Source: Amycolatopsis tolypomycina
Lineage (GTDB): Bacteria; Actinomycetota; Actinomycetes; Mycobacteriales; Pseudonocardiaceae
Reading direction: 5' to 3'
DNA length: 64,000 nt
Assembly (NCBI RefSeq): GCF_900105945.1
Contig: NZ_FNSO01000004.1
Coordinates: forward strand, 7,506,001 to 7,570,000
Below are positions 54,304-63,414 of this stretch, one piece after another. How positions within the stretch are numbered: the first letter of the stretch is position 1; each line of letters starts with the position of its first letter. The translations under genes were made by a program, and so were the position numbers. A model generated the notes under the pieces. It did no database searches and was not told the DNA's origin. It saw only the letters and a program-made list of their open reading frames with translations.

Positions 54304-56018
54304 CAGAACAGGAAGTACCTTTGTGCCATCGGCAGTTCCGTCACCGGCTGCGGTTCGATCAGCTCCCCGTCGACGTGCACGGCGAAGCTGTCCGGCTCGA
54401 CGCGGACGTCCGGCGTCGCGTCGTTGAGCACCATGTCGGCCTTGGTCCGCGCGCGCATGTTCGACACGGCGACCAGCGGCCGGGTGATGCCGAACGTCTC
54501 GCGCAGGCCACTGTCCAAAGCGGACGGAGCGACGAAGTGCAGGCTCAGCGCCGCGCCGATCGACGCGCCGAACATCGGCCGGGCGAGCACCGGCTGCGGC
54601 GTCGGGATGGACGCGTTCGCGTCGCCCATCGCCGCCCACGCCGGGAAGCCGCCCTTCAGCACCACGTGCGGGCGGACGCCGAAGAACTTCGGCTCCCACA
54701 GCACCAGGTCCGCGAGCTTGCCGACCTCGACTGAGCCGATCTCGGTCTCCATGCCGTGCGCGATGGCCGGGTTGATCGTGTACTTGGCGACGTAGCGGCG
54801 GGCGCGCAGGTTGTCGGCCGCGCCGTCGCCGGGCAGCGCGCCGCGGCGGCGCTTCATCACGTGCGCGGTCTGCCAGGTCCGGATGATCACCTCGCCGATC
54901 CGGCCCATCGCCTGTGAATCCGAGCTCATCATCGAAATCGCGCCCATGTCGTGCAGCACGTCCTCGGCGGCGATCGTCGTCGGCCGGATCCGGCTCTCGG
55001 CGAAGGCGAGGTCCTCGGGCACCGACGGGTTGAGGTGGTGGCAGACCACCAGCATGTCGAGGTGCTCGTCGAGGGTGTTGGCCGTGTGCGGGCGGGTCGG
55101 GTTGGTCGACGACGGCAGCACGTTCGGCAGCGAGACGACCTGGATGATGTCCGGCGCGTGCCCGCCACCGGCGCCTTCGGTGTGGTAAGCGTTGATCGAG
55201 CGGCCGCCAATGGCGTCCACAGTGGACTCCAGGAAGCCGGCCTCGTTCAACGTGTCGGTGTGGATGGCCACCTGGACGCCGGCCTCGTCGGCCACGGTCA
55301 GGCACGCGTCGATGGCGGCCGGGGTGGTGCCCCAGTCCTCGTGGAGCTTGAACCCGCCCGCACCCGCGGCCAGCTGCTCGCGAAGGGCCTCGTGCCGGAC
55401 GGTGTTCCCCTTGCCCAGCAGCAGGACGTTGATCGGGTAACCGTCCATGGCGGACAGCATCCGGCCGAGGTTCCACGCGCCGGGTGTGACGGTGGTGGCC
55501 TTCGTGCCCTCGTTGGGCCCGGTGCCGCCACCGACCAAAGTGGTCAGTCCCGCGGCCAGTGCCGTGTCGACGAGCTGCGGGCAGATGAAGTGGACGTGGC
55601 AGTCGATGCCGCCCGCGGTGAGGATCTTGCCGTTGCCGGAGAGCACCTCGGTGGACGGCCCGATGACCAGCGCCGGGTCGACACCGTCCATCGTGTCCGG
55701 GTTGCCCGCCTTGCCGATGCCGACGATCCGGCCGTCGCGCACGCCGACGTCGGCCTTGACAATGCCCCAGTGGTCGAGGATCACCGCGCCGGTGATGATC
55801 AGGTCGGGCGCCCCCTCGGCCCGGGTCGCCGTGCCCTGGCCCATGGACTCGCGGATGACCTTGCCGCCGCCGAAGAGCACCTCGTCGCCGGAGCCGCCGG
55901 CCCCCATCGAACGGTCTTCGGTGACCTCGATCAGCAGGTCGGTGTCGGCGAGCCGGATCCGGTCGCCGGTGGTCGGGCCGAACAGCTCGGCGTAGCGCTC
56001 ACGGTCGATCTGTGGCAC
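54303..56018 (-). CDS. ureC: Urease alpha subunit
   Basis: A 571-residue catalytic subunit. Seen: the nickel ligands in [13 protein letters not shown], the carbamylated lysine in [17 protein letters not shown], and further His in [12 protein letters not shown] and [16 protein letters not shown]. The flap [20 protein letters not shown] holds the mobile catalytic His, and [10 protein letters not shown] follows. It is full length with no missing residue. It hydrolyses urea to ammonia and carbamate. Confidence 0.97.
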   Translation of the reverse strand: MPQIDRERYAELFGPTTGDRIRLADTDLLIEVTEDRSMGAGGSGDEVLFGGGKVIRESMGQGTATRAEGAPDLIITGAVILDHWGIVKADVGVRDGRIVGIGKAGNPDTMDGVDPALVIGPSTEVLSGNGKILTAGGIDCHVHFICPQLVDTALAAGLTTLVGGGTGPNEGTKATTVTPGAWNLGRMLSAMDGYPINVLLLGKGNTVRHEALREQLAAGAGGFKLHEDWGTTPAAIDACLTVADEAGVQVAIHTDTLNEAGFLESTVDAIGGRSINAYHTEGAGGGHAPDIIQVVSLPNVLPSSTNPTRPHTANTLDEHLDMLVVCHHLNPSVPEDLAFAESRIRPTTIAAEDVLHDMGAISMMSSDSQAMGRIGEVIIRTWQTAHVMKRRRGALPGDGAADNLRARRYVAKYTINPAIAHGMETEIGSVEVGKLADLVLWEPKFFGVRPHVVLKGGFPAWAAMGDANASIPTPQPVLARPMFGASIGAALSLHFVAPSALDSGLRETFGITRPLVAVSNMRARTKADMVLNDATPDVRVEPDSFAVHVDGELIEPQPVTELPMAQRYFLF

Positions 56019-56020
56019 CT

Positions 56021-56326
56021 CTAGAACTCCCCTGCGAACTCGGATCGGAGTCCGGGCACCCGGCGGGCTCCGGCGAGCGGCACGAGGTCGACTTCCCGCT
56101 CGACGCCCGGCTCGAACCGCACCGACGTCCCGGCCGGGACGTCGAGCCGGTGGCCGCGGGCGGCGTCCCGGTCGAACTCGAGGCCCGGGTTCACGGCCGC
56201 GAAGTGGTAGTGCGAGCCGACCTGCACCGGCCGGTCGCCGAGGTTCCGGACCAGCAGCCGGACGCGCGCGCGGCCGGGGTTCAGCTCGACCGGCTCCTCG
56301 CCGGGGATGATCTCGCCAGGGTGCAT
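56021..56326 (-). CDS. ureB: Urease beta subunit
   Basis: A 101-residue subunit starting [19 protein letters not shown]. The family motif [18 protein letters not shown] and [19 protein letters not shown] are present. It lies 2 bp before ureC and 10 bp after ureA, in the usual separate-subunit arrangement. Confidence 0.95.
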   Translation of the reverse strand: MHPGEIIPGEEPVELNPGRARVRLLVRNLGDRPVQVGSHYHFAAVNPGLEFDRDAARGHRLDVPAGTSVRFEPGVEREVDLVPLAGARRVPGLRSEFAGEF

Positions 56327-56336
56327 CAGCCGCTCC

Positions 56337-56639
56337 TCACACGATCGGGTCGTGCACGGTGACGAGCTTCGTGCCGTCCGGGAACGTGGCCTCGACCTGC
56401 ACGGAGTCGACCATCTCCGGCACGCCGTCGAGCACCTGCGCCCGGGAGAGCACGGTCCGGCCACTGGCCACCAGCTCGCTGACCGTGCGGCCGTCGCGGG
56501 CGCCTTCGAGGACGTGGTCGGTGATGAGCGCGACGGCCTCGGGGTAGTTGAGCCGGACGCCGCGGTCGAGCCGCTTCCGCGCGACGTCGGCCGCCACGTG
56601 GATGAGCAGCTTGTCGCGCTCCTGCGGGCTGAGGTGCAT
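56337..56639 (-). CDS. ureA: Urease gamma subunit
   Basis: A 100-residue subunit opening with [20 protein letters not shown]; then [20 protein letters not shown] and [15 protein letters not shown]. It is the first gene of the ureABCFGD operon. No ureE is present, as is usual in actinobacteria, and no nickel transporter is nearby. The operon promoter must lie in the 131 bp up to the short frame at 56770 or further into that region. Confidence 0.95.
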   Translation of the reverse strand: MHLSPQERDKLLIHVAADVARKRLDRGVRLNYPEAVALITDHVLEGARDGRTVSELVASGRTVLSRAQVLDGVPEMVDSVQVEATFPDGTKLVTVHDPIV

Positions 56640-56746
56640 GCGCTAGGTCTATCACCCGAAACGCGGCAGCGCCTGGTTCGGAAACACAGGATTTACCTGG
56701 GCTTCGTCACACTCAGTGGTGAAAATTCTCCTGATCGGAGGCTTCG

Positions 56747-56767
56747 GTGACTGAATCGTTCTCGTAA
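56747..56767 (+). other. Possible 6-residue leader frame
   Basis: GTG ACT GAA TCG TTC TCG TAA, with a GGAGG site five bases upstream (56737-56741). It ends two bases before the next short frame. It may be a translated leader or chance. Confidence 0.3.
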
Positions 56768-56769
56768 TC

Positions 56770-56931
56770 GTGACCGAAACCACCGCATCTTTCGATTGCC
56801 AGCCGCCGGTCAAGAGAGCAAGGTCTATCCATCCGTGCGACGTGGCGCGCATTCAGTGCGCTTCCTCCGACCGCGCGACCAGCAGCAACCAGCCGGGGAA
56901 AAGCGCACCGAAAGGTTCCGCGAAACAGTGA
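56770..56931 (+). CDS. Possible 53-residue upstream frame coupled to citrate synthase
   Basis: The frame starts at GTG 56770 (VTETTASFDCQPPVKRARS at the start) and ends in TGA that overlaps the citrate synthase GTG by GTGA. It contains three cysteines and is basic, with RSIHPCDVARIQC in the middle. It has no domain. The exact overlap with the next start is its best support. It may be a leader that controls translation of the enzyme rather than a functional protein. Confidence 0.4.
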   Translation: MTETTASFDCQPPVKRARSIHPCDVARIQCASSDRATSSNQPGKSAPKGSAKQ

Positions 56932-58076
56932 CTACCTCCACGATCAGCAAGCCACAGCCGTCCGGCCAACCCGACGACGGCTTCCGACCGGGTCTGGAGG
57001 GCGTCGTCGCCTTCCACACCGAAATCGCCGAACCCGACCGGGACGGCGGTGCCCTGCGCTACCGCGGCGTCGACATCGAGGACCTCGCCGGCAAGGTGAC
57101 CTTCGGCGACGTCTGGGGCCTCCTCGTGGACGGCCGGTTCGGCCACGGCCTGCCGCCCGCCGAGCCGTTCCCGCTGCCGGTGCACACCGGTGACGTCCGG
57201 GTGGACGTCCAGGCCGCGCTGGCCATGCTCGCCCCGATCTGGGGGTACCGCCCGCTGCTCGACATCTCCGACGAAGAGGCCCGCGAGCAGCTGGCCCGCG
57301 CCTCGGTGATGGCGCTGTCGTACGTCGCCCAGTCGGCGCGCGGCATCGGCCAGCCCGCCGTGCCGCAGGCCCGCGTCGACGAGGCCCACTCGATCACCGA
57401 GCGGTTCCTCGTCCGCTGGCGCGGCGAGCCGGACCCCGCGCACGTCAAGGCCCTGGACGCCTACTGGGTGTCGGCGGCCGAGCACGGCCTCAACGCCTCG
57501 ACCTTCACCGCCCGCGTCATCGCCTCCACCGGCGCCGACGTCGCGGCGGCCATGTCCGGCGCCATCGGCGCGATGTCGGGCCCGCTGCACGGCGGCGCCC
57601 CGGCGCGCGTGCTGCCGATGATCGAAGAGGTCGAGCGCACCGGTGACCCGGAAGGCCTGGTCAAGGGCATCCTCGACCGCAAGGAACGGCTGATGGGCTT
57701 CGGCCACCGCGTCTACCGGGCCGAGGACCCGCGGGCGCGCGTGCTGCGCCGGACCTGCCAGGAGCTCGGCGCGACCCGCTACGAGGCGGCCGCGGCGCTG
57801 GAGCAGGCCGCGCTGAAGGAGCTGCGCGAGCGGCGTCCGGATCACCCGATCGAGACCAACGTCGAGTTCTGGGCCGCGGTCATCCTGGACTTCGCGCAGG
57901 TCCCGCCGCACATGATGCCCGCGATGTTCAGCTCGGCCCGCACCGCCGGCTGGGCCGCGCACATCCTGGAGCAGAAGCGGACCGGACGTCTCGTGCGGCC
58001 GTCGGCCAAGTACGTCGGCCCGGCGCCGCGCAGCCCCGAGAACGTCGAGGGCTGGGAGCTCGTCACCAAGCACTGA
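56928..58076 (+). CDS. Citrate synthase family protein (short type, CitA/PrpC-like)
   Basis: A 382-residue citrate synthase without the N-terminal beta domain of gltA. Seen: RPGLEGVVAFHTEIAEPDRD and GALRYRGVDIEDL, typical of actinobacterial CitA; the catalytic EHGLNASTFTARVIAST; GAMSGPLHGGAPARVLPM; and MGFGHRVYRAEDPRARVL. It could serve as a second citrate or a 2-methylcitrate synthase; no prp genes are adjacent. The start at GTG 56928 is set by the conserved N-terminus and overlaps the upstream short frame. Confidence 0.88.
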   Translation: MTTSTISKPQPSGQPDDGFRPGLEGVVAFHTEIAEPDRDGGALRYRGVDIEDLAGKVTFGDVWGLLVDGRFGHGLPPAEPFPLPVHTGDVRVDVQAALAMLAPIWGYRPLLDISDEEAREQLARASVMALSYVAQSARGIGQPAVPQARVDEAHSITERFLVRWRGEPDPAHVKALDAYWVSAAEHGLNASTFTARVIASTGADVAAAMSGAIGAMSGPLHGGAPARVLPMIEEVERTGDPEGLVKGILDRKERLMGFGHRVYRAEDPRARVLRRTCQELGATRYEAAAALEQAALKELRERRPDHPIETNVEFWAAVILDFAQVPPHMMPAMFSSARTAGWAAHILEQKRTGRLVRPSAKYVGPAPRSPENVEGWELVTKH

Positions 58077-58085
58077 CGTCTGGCC

Positions 58086-58119
58086 AGAAGGGGCACTTTT
58101 ACGTGAAAGTGCCCCTTCT
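58086..58119. terminator. Perfect 14-bp bidirectional hairpin
   Basis: AGAAGGGGCACTTT (58086-58099) with its complement (58106-58119) and a 6-nt loop. It lies 9 bp past the citrate synthase stop and overlaps the last codons of the convergent TetR gene. Confidence 0.85.
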
Positions 58120-58704
58120 GTCGTGGGTGGCGGTGGTGGTGAGCATGGCCGTGAGCTGGTCGACCAGCCAGCTGTCCAGGGACTCGCGCGGCACCGTGCG
58201 CTCCTGCAGCCAGCTCAGCAAGGCACCTTCGACGACCGCCGTCCAGCAACGCAGCGTGAGCGACAGCAGCGGTGAGGGGTTCTCGACGCCGAGAGCGTCC
58301 AGGATCAGCGCCACCGCGCGGTTGCGGACCTCGTCGATGGCCGCGTCCGTCTCGGACGTCGCGATCACCGAACCGCTGCGCAGCAGGGCGATGTACCCCG
58401 CGCGGTAGTGGTCGGCGACGTCGATCAGGCCGCGGACGGCGGCGCGGAGCCGGGTTTCGGGGGGCCCTTCCTCGAGGCCTGCCAAGCCGTCGATCAGGCC
58501 GTCGGTGACCGTGCGCAGGGCCTCGACCTGCAGTTCGCGCAGGTTGGCGAAGTACCGGTAGAACAGCGGCCGCGACACCTCGGCGCGCGCGACGATGTCG
58601 TCCACGGTGACCAGCTCGGGCGCCCGCGAGCCGAACAGGTCGAGCGCGGCGCGGATCAGGTCGTCGCGGCGGGCCTGCGGCGACATCCGCCGCGGCCGGC
58701 TCAC
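58099..58704 (-). CDS. TetR-family regulator coupled to the EphD-like gene
   Basis: A 201-residue regulator from GTG 58704, which overlaps the stop of the EphD-like gene (GTGA). Helix-turn-helix: VTVDDIVARAEVSRPLFYRYF. Placed downstream of and coupled to the enzyme gene, it probably represses the whole two-gene unit through the palindrome upstream of that gene. The last codons form one arm of the terminator hairpin. Confidence 0.85.
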   Translation of the reverse strand: MSRPRRMSPQARRDDLIRAALDLFGSRAPELVTVDDIVARAEVSRPLFYRYFANLRELQVEALRTVTDGLIDGLAGLEEGPPETRLRAAVRGLIDVADHYRAGYIALLRSGSVIATSETDAAIDEVRNRAVALILDALGVENPSPLLSLTLRCWTAVVEGALLSWLQERTVPRESLDSWLVDQLTAMLTTTATHDRRGTFT

Positions 58705-60410
58705 GGCGTCAGGTCCAGCTTCGCGGCCTTGCGGAGGAGGCCGGGTGTCAGTCGCGAAAGGACCAGCGCGGCCTTCGCCTCCGGAGTGGACGGAGCGATC
58801 GCGATGTCCTTTTCCACGGCACGCAGGATATCCCGCGCCACGCCCTCGGGGCCGAACCCGCGCCGGGCGTACAGCTTCGAGCTTTCCTGCTGACGCCGGC
58901 GTTGTTCCTCTTCGGACACCCCGACGAACTTGGTCGTGCTGGTGATGTTGGTCTTGACGATGCCCGGGCACACCGCCGTGACGCCGATGTGGTGCGCGGC
59001 CAGCTCGGCCCGCAGGCAGACGCTCAGCGTCAGCACGGCGGACTTCGTCGTGGCGTAGGCGGACAGGATCTTCGACGGCAGGTAGGCCGCCGCCGAGGCG
59101 AGGTTGACGATCTGGCCGCCTTCGGCGCGCTCGGCCAGCATCGGCGCGAACGCGCGGCAGCCGTGGATCACGCCCCAGAGGTTGACGTCGATGACGCGTT
59201 CCCAGTCCTCGACGGACGTGTCGAGGAACGGGCCGGACATGCCGATCCCGGCGTTGTTGACCACGATGTCCGGGACGCCGTGGTTCTCCCGGACGTCGTG
59301 CGCGAACCGGTGCACGGCCTCGCCGTCCGAAGAGTCCACTGTGTACTCGGCGAGCCCGTGTGCGCCCAGCAGCTTCCGAGTCTCGGCGGCCGCGGCGGCG
59401 TCGATGTCGGTGATGACGACGTCGGCGCCCCGCTCGGCGAAGGCGAGCGCGGTGGCGCGGCCGATGCCGCTGCCCGCCCCGGTGACGACGACGAGCTTGT
59501 GCGCGAACGGCCCGGCGTCGACGCGGGCCCGGCGCAGCGCGCGGCTTTCGCTGCCGGTTTCGGCGTACTCGATCAGCTCGGCGGCCGCGGCGGCCACGAC
59601 GTCCGGCCGGGCGCGGGTCACCCAGTGCGTCCCGACGACCCGGCGGATCCGCAGGTCGGACACCCAGCGGGTGACCTCGGTCTGCAGCGGCGTCGTGACG
59701 TAGGCGTCCCCGGTCGGGGCCAGCACCTGCACCGGGACGTCGGCGGGCCGGGGCGCGGGGCGCGAAAGCCGGGTGAACATGTTGGCGCGGTAGAGCTGGA
59801 GGCCGTGCAGGCCGTCGGACCTGTCCGGGCGCGCCGCGTCCGGCTCCATCCGCTGGATCTGCCTGCCCAGCAGGCCGGTGCGCCACAGCAGGTCCGGGAT
59901 CAGCGGGATCTGGAAGGCGAGGATGTACCACGAGTGCAGGAACTGGCTCAGCGCGTTCTTGAGCCGCTTCGGCGTCGGCCGGCGCAGCTGCGCGCGGAAC
60001 CACGAGCCGGCGTGGTCGAGGCTCGGCCCGGAGAGGGACGTGTAGGAGGCGACCCGCCCGCGCAGGCCCTCGCCGGTGACGGCGTGCCAGGTCTGGATCG
60101 AGCCCCAGTCGTGGGCGACCAGGTGCACCTTGCCGTCCGGCTGCACCGCCTCGACGACCGCGCGCAGGTCGTCGGCCAGCTGGTCCAGCCGGTAGGACGC
60201 GCGTCCCGAAGGCTTGTCCGACTGTCCGGCCCCGCGGACGTCGTAGGTGACGACGCGGTGTTTCGCGGCCAGCGCGGCGGCTACCCCGGCCCACATCGAG
60301 CTGTTGTCCGGGTAGCCGTGCACGAGCACGACCGTGGGCCCGTCGCTCCGGCCGTCGACGGTCACGGAGAGGCGGACACCGTCGCTGGCGGTCACCCACT
60401 TGTGAGACAT
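58701..60410 (-). CDS. EphD-like fusion: alpha/beta-hydrolase plus short-chain dehydrogenase
   Basis: A 569-residue two-domain protein. Residues 1 to about 290 are an epoxide-hydrolase-like alpha/beta hydrolase: LVHGYPDNSSMW for the oxyanion hole, the nucleophile Asp101 in LVAHDWGS. Residues from about 300 are an SDR: VVVTGAGSGIGRATALAFAE for NAD(P), NNAG, and the catalytic YATTKSA (Y-x-x-x-K). The arrangement equals EphD of Mycobacterium tuberculosis, linked there to mycolic-acid modification. Substrate here is unknown and probably a lipid. Confidence 0.9.
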   Translation of the reverse strand: MSHKWVTASDGVRLSVTVDGRSDGPTVVLVHGYPDNSSMWAGVAAALAAKHRVVTYDVRGAGQSDKPSGRASYRLDQLADDLRAVVEAVQPDGKVHLVAHDWGSIQTWHAVTGEGLRGRVASYTSLSGPSLDHAGSWFRAQLRRPTPKRLKNALSQFLHSWYILAFQIPLIPDLLWRTGLLGRQIQRMEPDAARPDRSDGLHGLQLYRANMFTRLSRPAPRPADVPVQVLAPTGDAYVTTPLQTEVTRWVSDLRIRRVVGTHWVTRARPDVVAAAAAELIEYAETGSESRALRRARVDAGPFAHKLVVVTGAGSGIGRATALAFAERGADVVITDIDAAAAAETRKLLGAHGLAEYTVDSSDGEAVHRFAHDVRENHGVPDIVVNNAGIGMSGPFLDTSVEDWERVIDVNLWGVIHGCRAFAPMLAERAEGGQIVNLASAAAYLPSKILSAYATTKSAVLTLSVCLRAELAAHHIGVTAVCPGIVKTNITSTTKFVGVSEEEQRRRQQESSKLYARRGFGPEGVARDILRAVEKDIAIAPSTPEAKAALVLSRLTPGLLRKAAKLDLTP

Positions 60411-60422
60411 TCTGTCATGTTA

Positions 60423-60433
60423 GACAACTTGTC
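60423..60433. promoter_or_regulatory. Palindrome upstream of the EphD-like gene
   Basis: GACAA-C-TTGTC, within TAGACAACTTGTCAA, 12 bp upstream of the ATG. Likely the operator of the TetR gene that follows the enzyme. Confidence 0.5.
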
Positions 60434-60611
60434 AACAGCGCGTTCACCCGCGCGGCGGTTCCACCGGCTCGGATCTTCGGGTTTTTGCTTATATGACAAC
60501 GTTTTCGTGGTTTCCCGTGGAACCAAGCCGCCGTGTCCACCGAACGGTGGACAGCCGGATTCAGCCGCCTGTTGGTCGGATCCGGCGGCTCCGGCGGCCA
60601 CGCTTGAGGCC

Positions 60612-61451
60612 ATGACCACAGCAGTGAGCGTGCGCGGCCTGCGCAAGCAGTACCCCGGCCACCTCGCGGTGGCCGGACTGGACCTGGAGATCGCCCAGGG
60701 CGAGGTCTTCGCCCTGCTCGGGCCGAACGGCGCCGGGAAGACCACGACCGTCGAGATCCTCGAAGGGCACCGGCAGCGGACGGCCGGCGAGGTCACGGTG
60801 CTCGGCGAGGACCCCGGCAAGGCCGGCCGCGCCTGGCGGGCCCGGCTCGGCATCGTCCTGCAGACGGCGACCGACGCCGCCGAGCTGAACGTCGCCGAAA
60901 CCGTCCGGCACTTCGCGAAGTACTACCCCGGCCCGCGCGATCCCGACGAGGTGATCGAGAAGGTCGGGCTCACGGAGAAGGCGCGTACGCGCGTCAAGGC
61001 GCTCTCGGGCGGGCAGCGCCGCCGCGTCGACGTCGCGCTCGGCATCATCGGGCGGCCCGAGCTGCTCTTCCTCGACGAGCCGACCACCGGCTTCGACCCC
61101 GAGGCCCGGCGGCAGTTCTGGACGCTGATCAGCGATCTCGCCGCCGAGGGCACCACCATCCTGCTGACCACCCACTACCTCGACGAGGCCGAAGCGCTCG
61201 CCGACCGGGTCGCGGTCATCGCCCGCGGCGAGATCGTCGCCCAGGACACGCCGCAGAACCTGGGTGGCAGGGCCGCCGCCGAGGCCACCGTGCGGTGGAC
61301 CGACGAACGCGGCGAGCACGTCGAGCGCACCGCGTACCCGACCAAGCTCGTCACCGAGCTCGCGGCGGGGGGTCGGGAGCTCGCCGGGCTGACGGTGACC
61401 AGGCCGAGCCTCGAAGACATCTACCTGGACCTGATCGGAGACAAGGCATGA
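60612..61451 (+). CDS. ABC transporter ATPase (drug-export type)
   Basis: A 279-residue ATPase. Walker A GPNGAGKTTTVEILEG, signature LSGGQRRRVDVALGI, Walker B LLFLDEPTTGFDP and H-loop TTHYLDEAEALADR are present. It resembles the DrrA/CcmA group. It is the first of four overlapping genes: ATPase, permease, sensor kinase, response regulator. Such layouts (as in the DesKR-linked exporters) suggest the two-component system controls the exporter. Confidence 0.92.
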   Translation: MTTAVSVRGLRKQYPGHLAVAGLDLEIAQGEVFALLGPNGAGKTTTVEILEGHRQRTAGEVTVLGEDPGKAGRAWRARLGIVLQTATDAAELNVAETVRHFAKYYPGPRDPDEVIEKVGLTEKARTRVKALSGGQRRRVDVALGIIGRPELLFLDEPTTGFDPEARRQFWTLISDLAAEGTTILLTTHYLDEAEALADRVAVIARGEIVAQDTPQNLGGRAAAEATVRWTDERGEHVERTAYPTKLVTELAAGGRELAGLTVTRPSLEDIYLDLIGDKA

Positions 61452-62257
61452 CCACGCTCGCCCTTCCCGGACCACTGGCACTGGGGCTGGCCCGCGGCGG
61501 CACCGAGCTGCGGCAGTTCTTCCGGCACAAGGAACAGGTGGTCTTCACCTTCTCCCTGCCCGCGGTGCTGATGATCCTGCTCGGGTCCATCCTGGACGGC
61601 CCGACCGCGCTCGACGGCGTCACGTCCGGGCAGCTGCTGGCGGCCGGGATGATCGGCTCCGGCATCGTGTCGACGTCGTTCAACAGCATCGCGACCGGCG
61701 TCTCGGCCGACCGCGAAACCGGCGCGCTCAAGCGGCTGCGCGGCACGCCGATGCCGCCGGCGTCGTACTTCGTCGGCAAGATGGTGCTGGTCGCCGTGTC
61801 GAGCCTGGCCCAGACCGTGCTGATGGCCGCGGTCGCCGTGGCGCTGTTCGGGCTGGAACTGCCGTCCGACCCGGCGAAGTGGCTGACGCTGCTGTGGGTG
61901 TTCGCGCTCGGCATCGTCTCGTGCACCCTGCTCGGGATCGCGGTCAGCTCGCTGGCGAAGTCCACCAACGGCGCGGTCGCCATCGTGCAGATGCTGTACC
62001 TGGTGCTGCAGTTCATCTCCGGCGTCTTCGTTTCGCCGATCACGAGCCTGCCGAAAGTTATGGTGGACATCGCGTCGTTCTTCCCGCTGAAGTGGATCTG
62101 CCAGGGGTTCCGGTCGGTCTTCCTGCCGGACGGCGCCGTGAGGATGGAGATGGCCGGGGCATGGGAACTTCCGCGGGTGGCGCTGGTGCTGGGGATCTGG
62201 TGCGTGGTGGGCGCGGTGCTGGCGCGGCTGACGTTCCGGTGGACCGACGCGAAGTGA
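61448..62257 (+). CDS. ABC-2 type permease
   Basis: A 269-residue permease with six hydrophobic segments. It starts at ATG 61448, overlapping the ATPase stop (ATGA). The family block VSADRETGALKRLRGTPMPPASYFVGK (shown in part as ETGALKRLRGTPMPP) precedes the third segment, and FISGVFVSPITSLP follows. It overlaps the kinase by GTGA. Exports an unknown compound, possibly a lipid or antibiotic. Confidence 0.9.
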   Translation: MTTLALPGPLALGLARGGTELRQFFRHKEQVVFTFSLPAVLMILLGSILDGPTALDGVTSGQLLAAGMIGSGIVSTSFNSIATGVSADRETGALKRLRGTPMPPASYFVGKMVLVAVSSLAQTVLMAAVAVALFGLELPSDPAKWLTLLWVFALGIVSCTLLGIAVSSLAKSTNGAVAIVQMLYLVLQFISGVFVSPITSLPKVMVDIASFFPLKWICQGFRSVFLPDGAVRMEMAGAWELPRVALVLGIWCVVGAVLARLTFRWTDAK

Positions 62258-63414
62258 AGGACGCCTGGGACCGGTTCAACTGGCTCTGGGAGATCCTCTT
62301 CGCGGTGGCGTACCTGGCCACGCTGGTGCTGGTGGTGCTGGACGACGGCGACCCGGTGCGCAAGGCGGTCGCCGCCGGGTCGCTCACCGCGCTGGCGCTG
62401 TCCTACCTGCTGTGGGGCCGCCGGGTGGTCAGGGACGACGACTCCCCCGTCGCGCAGCGGTGGGTGTTCGCGATCATCGTGCTGACGCTGGTCGGGGTCT
62501 CGCTGTTCGCCGCGAGCACGTCGGGCTTCATCCTGTTCATGGCCTGCCCGCTGCTGTTCTCGACGCTCGAGTTCCGGCCCGCGGCGGTCCTCACCACGGT
62601 GGCGATCCTGCTCAACCCCGCGGCGACCATCGCGAACGACGGGTTCCGCGGCCCGACGCTGCACATCCTGCTGCCGATGACGGCGATCCTGGTCGTCTTC
62701 GGGGTGCTGTGCGGCAAGTTCATCGGGCACGTCATCGAGGAGAGCCGGGGACGCGCGGACCTGATCGCGAAGCTCGAGGAGAGCCAGGCGGAAGTCGCCC
62801 GGCTCTCCCGTGACGCGGGCACCGCGGCCGAACGCGAACGGCTCGCCCGCGAGATCCACGACACGCTCGCGCAGGGGTTCACCAGCATCGTCACCCTCGC
62901 CCAGGCCATCGAGTCCGAACTGGACACCGACCCGGCGGCGGCGCGGCGGCACGCCGAGCTGGCCGCCCGCACCGCGCGGGACAACCTCACCGAGGCCCGC
63001 GCGATGGTCGCCGCGCTGGCGCCGGCGGACCTCGCGGCCGGCTCGCTGGTCGACGCCGTCCGGCGGCAGGCCGACCGGCTGGCCGATTCGTCCAACGTGG
63101 TGGTCCGGTACGAAGTGGACGGTGTGCTGCCGCCGATCGGCACGGCGGGCGAAGTCGTGCTGCTACGGGGTGCGCAGGAAGCGCTGAACAACGTCCGGCG
63201 GCACGCGGCCGCGTCGGCGGTGTCGGTGCGGCTGTCCGCTGTGGACGGTTCGGTGCGGCTGTCGGTGCGCGACGACGGCGCCGGCTTCGACCCGGACCAC
63301 GCCACGGGTTTCGGCCTGCGCGGGATGCGGTCACGGGCCGAGCAGGTCGGCGGCAGACTGAGTGTCCGGAGTGGCCCCAGCGGCACCGAACTCACCCTGG
63401 AGGTGCCGGCTTGA
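62254..63414 (+). CDS. NarL-type sensor histidine kinase
   Basis: A 386-residue membrane kinase from GTG 62254. Five to six hydrophobic segments in the first 150 residues are followed by a short coiled coil. The phospho-acceptor is the His in LAREIHDTLAQGFTSIVTLA (HisKA_3). The ATPase part has GAQEALNNVRRHAAASAVSV and GFGLRGMRSRAEQVGG. Closest in build to DesK-like membrane kinases. It overlaps both the permease and regulator genes. Confidence 0.92.
   Translation: MKDAWDRFNWLWEILFAVAYLATLVLVVLDDGDPVRKAVAAGSLTALALSYLLWGRRVVRDDDSPVAQRWVFAIIVLTLVGVSLFAASTSGFILFMACPLLFSTLEFRPAAVLTTVAILLNPAATIANDGFRGPTLHILLPMTAILVVFGVLCGKFIGHVIEESRGRADLIAKLEESQAEVARLSRDAGTAAERERLAREIHDTLAQGFTSIVTLAQAIESELDTDPAAARRHAELAARTARDNLTEARAMVAALAPADLAAGSLVDAVRRQADRLADSSNVVVRYEVDGVLPPIGTAGEVVLLRGAQEALNNVRRHAAASAVSVRLSAVDGSVRLSVRDDGAGFDPDHATGFGLRGMRSRAEQVGGRLSVRSGPSGTELTLEVPA

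Noticed and set aside
53662..56024. Plus-strand frames across the urease operon
   Set aside because: All are antisense shadows of ureC, ureF and ureG, whose catalytic and GTPase motifs are complete.
56796..56927. A 44-residue N-terminal extension of the second citrate synthase
   Set aside because: Family members start near MTTSTISKP, and the extension is low-complexity Arg/Gln sequence with no ribosome site; GTG 56928 is preferred.
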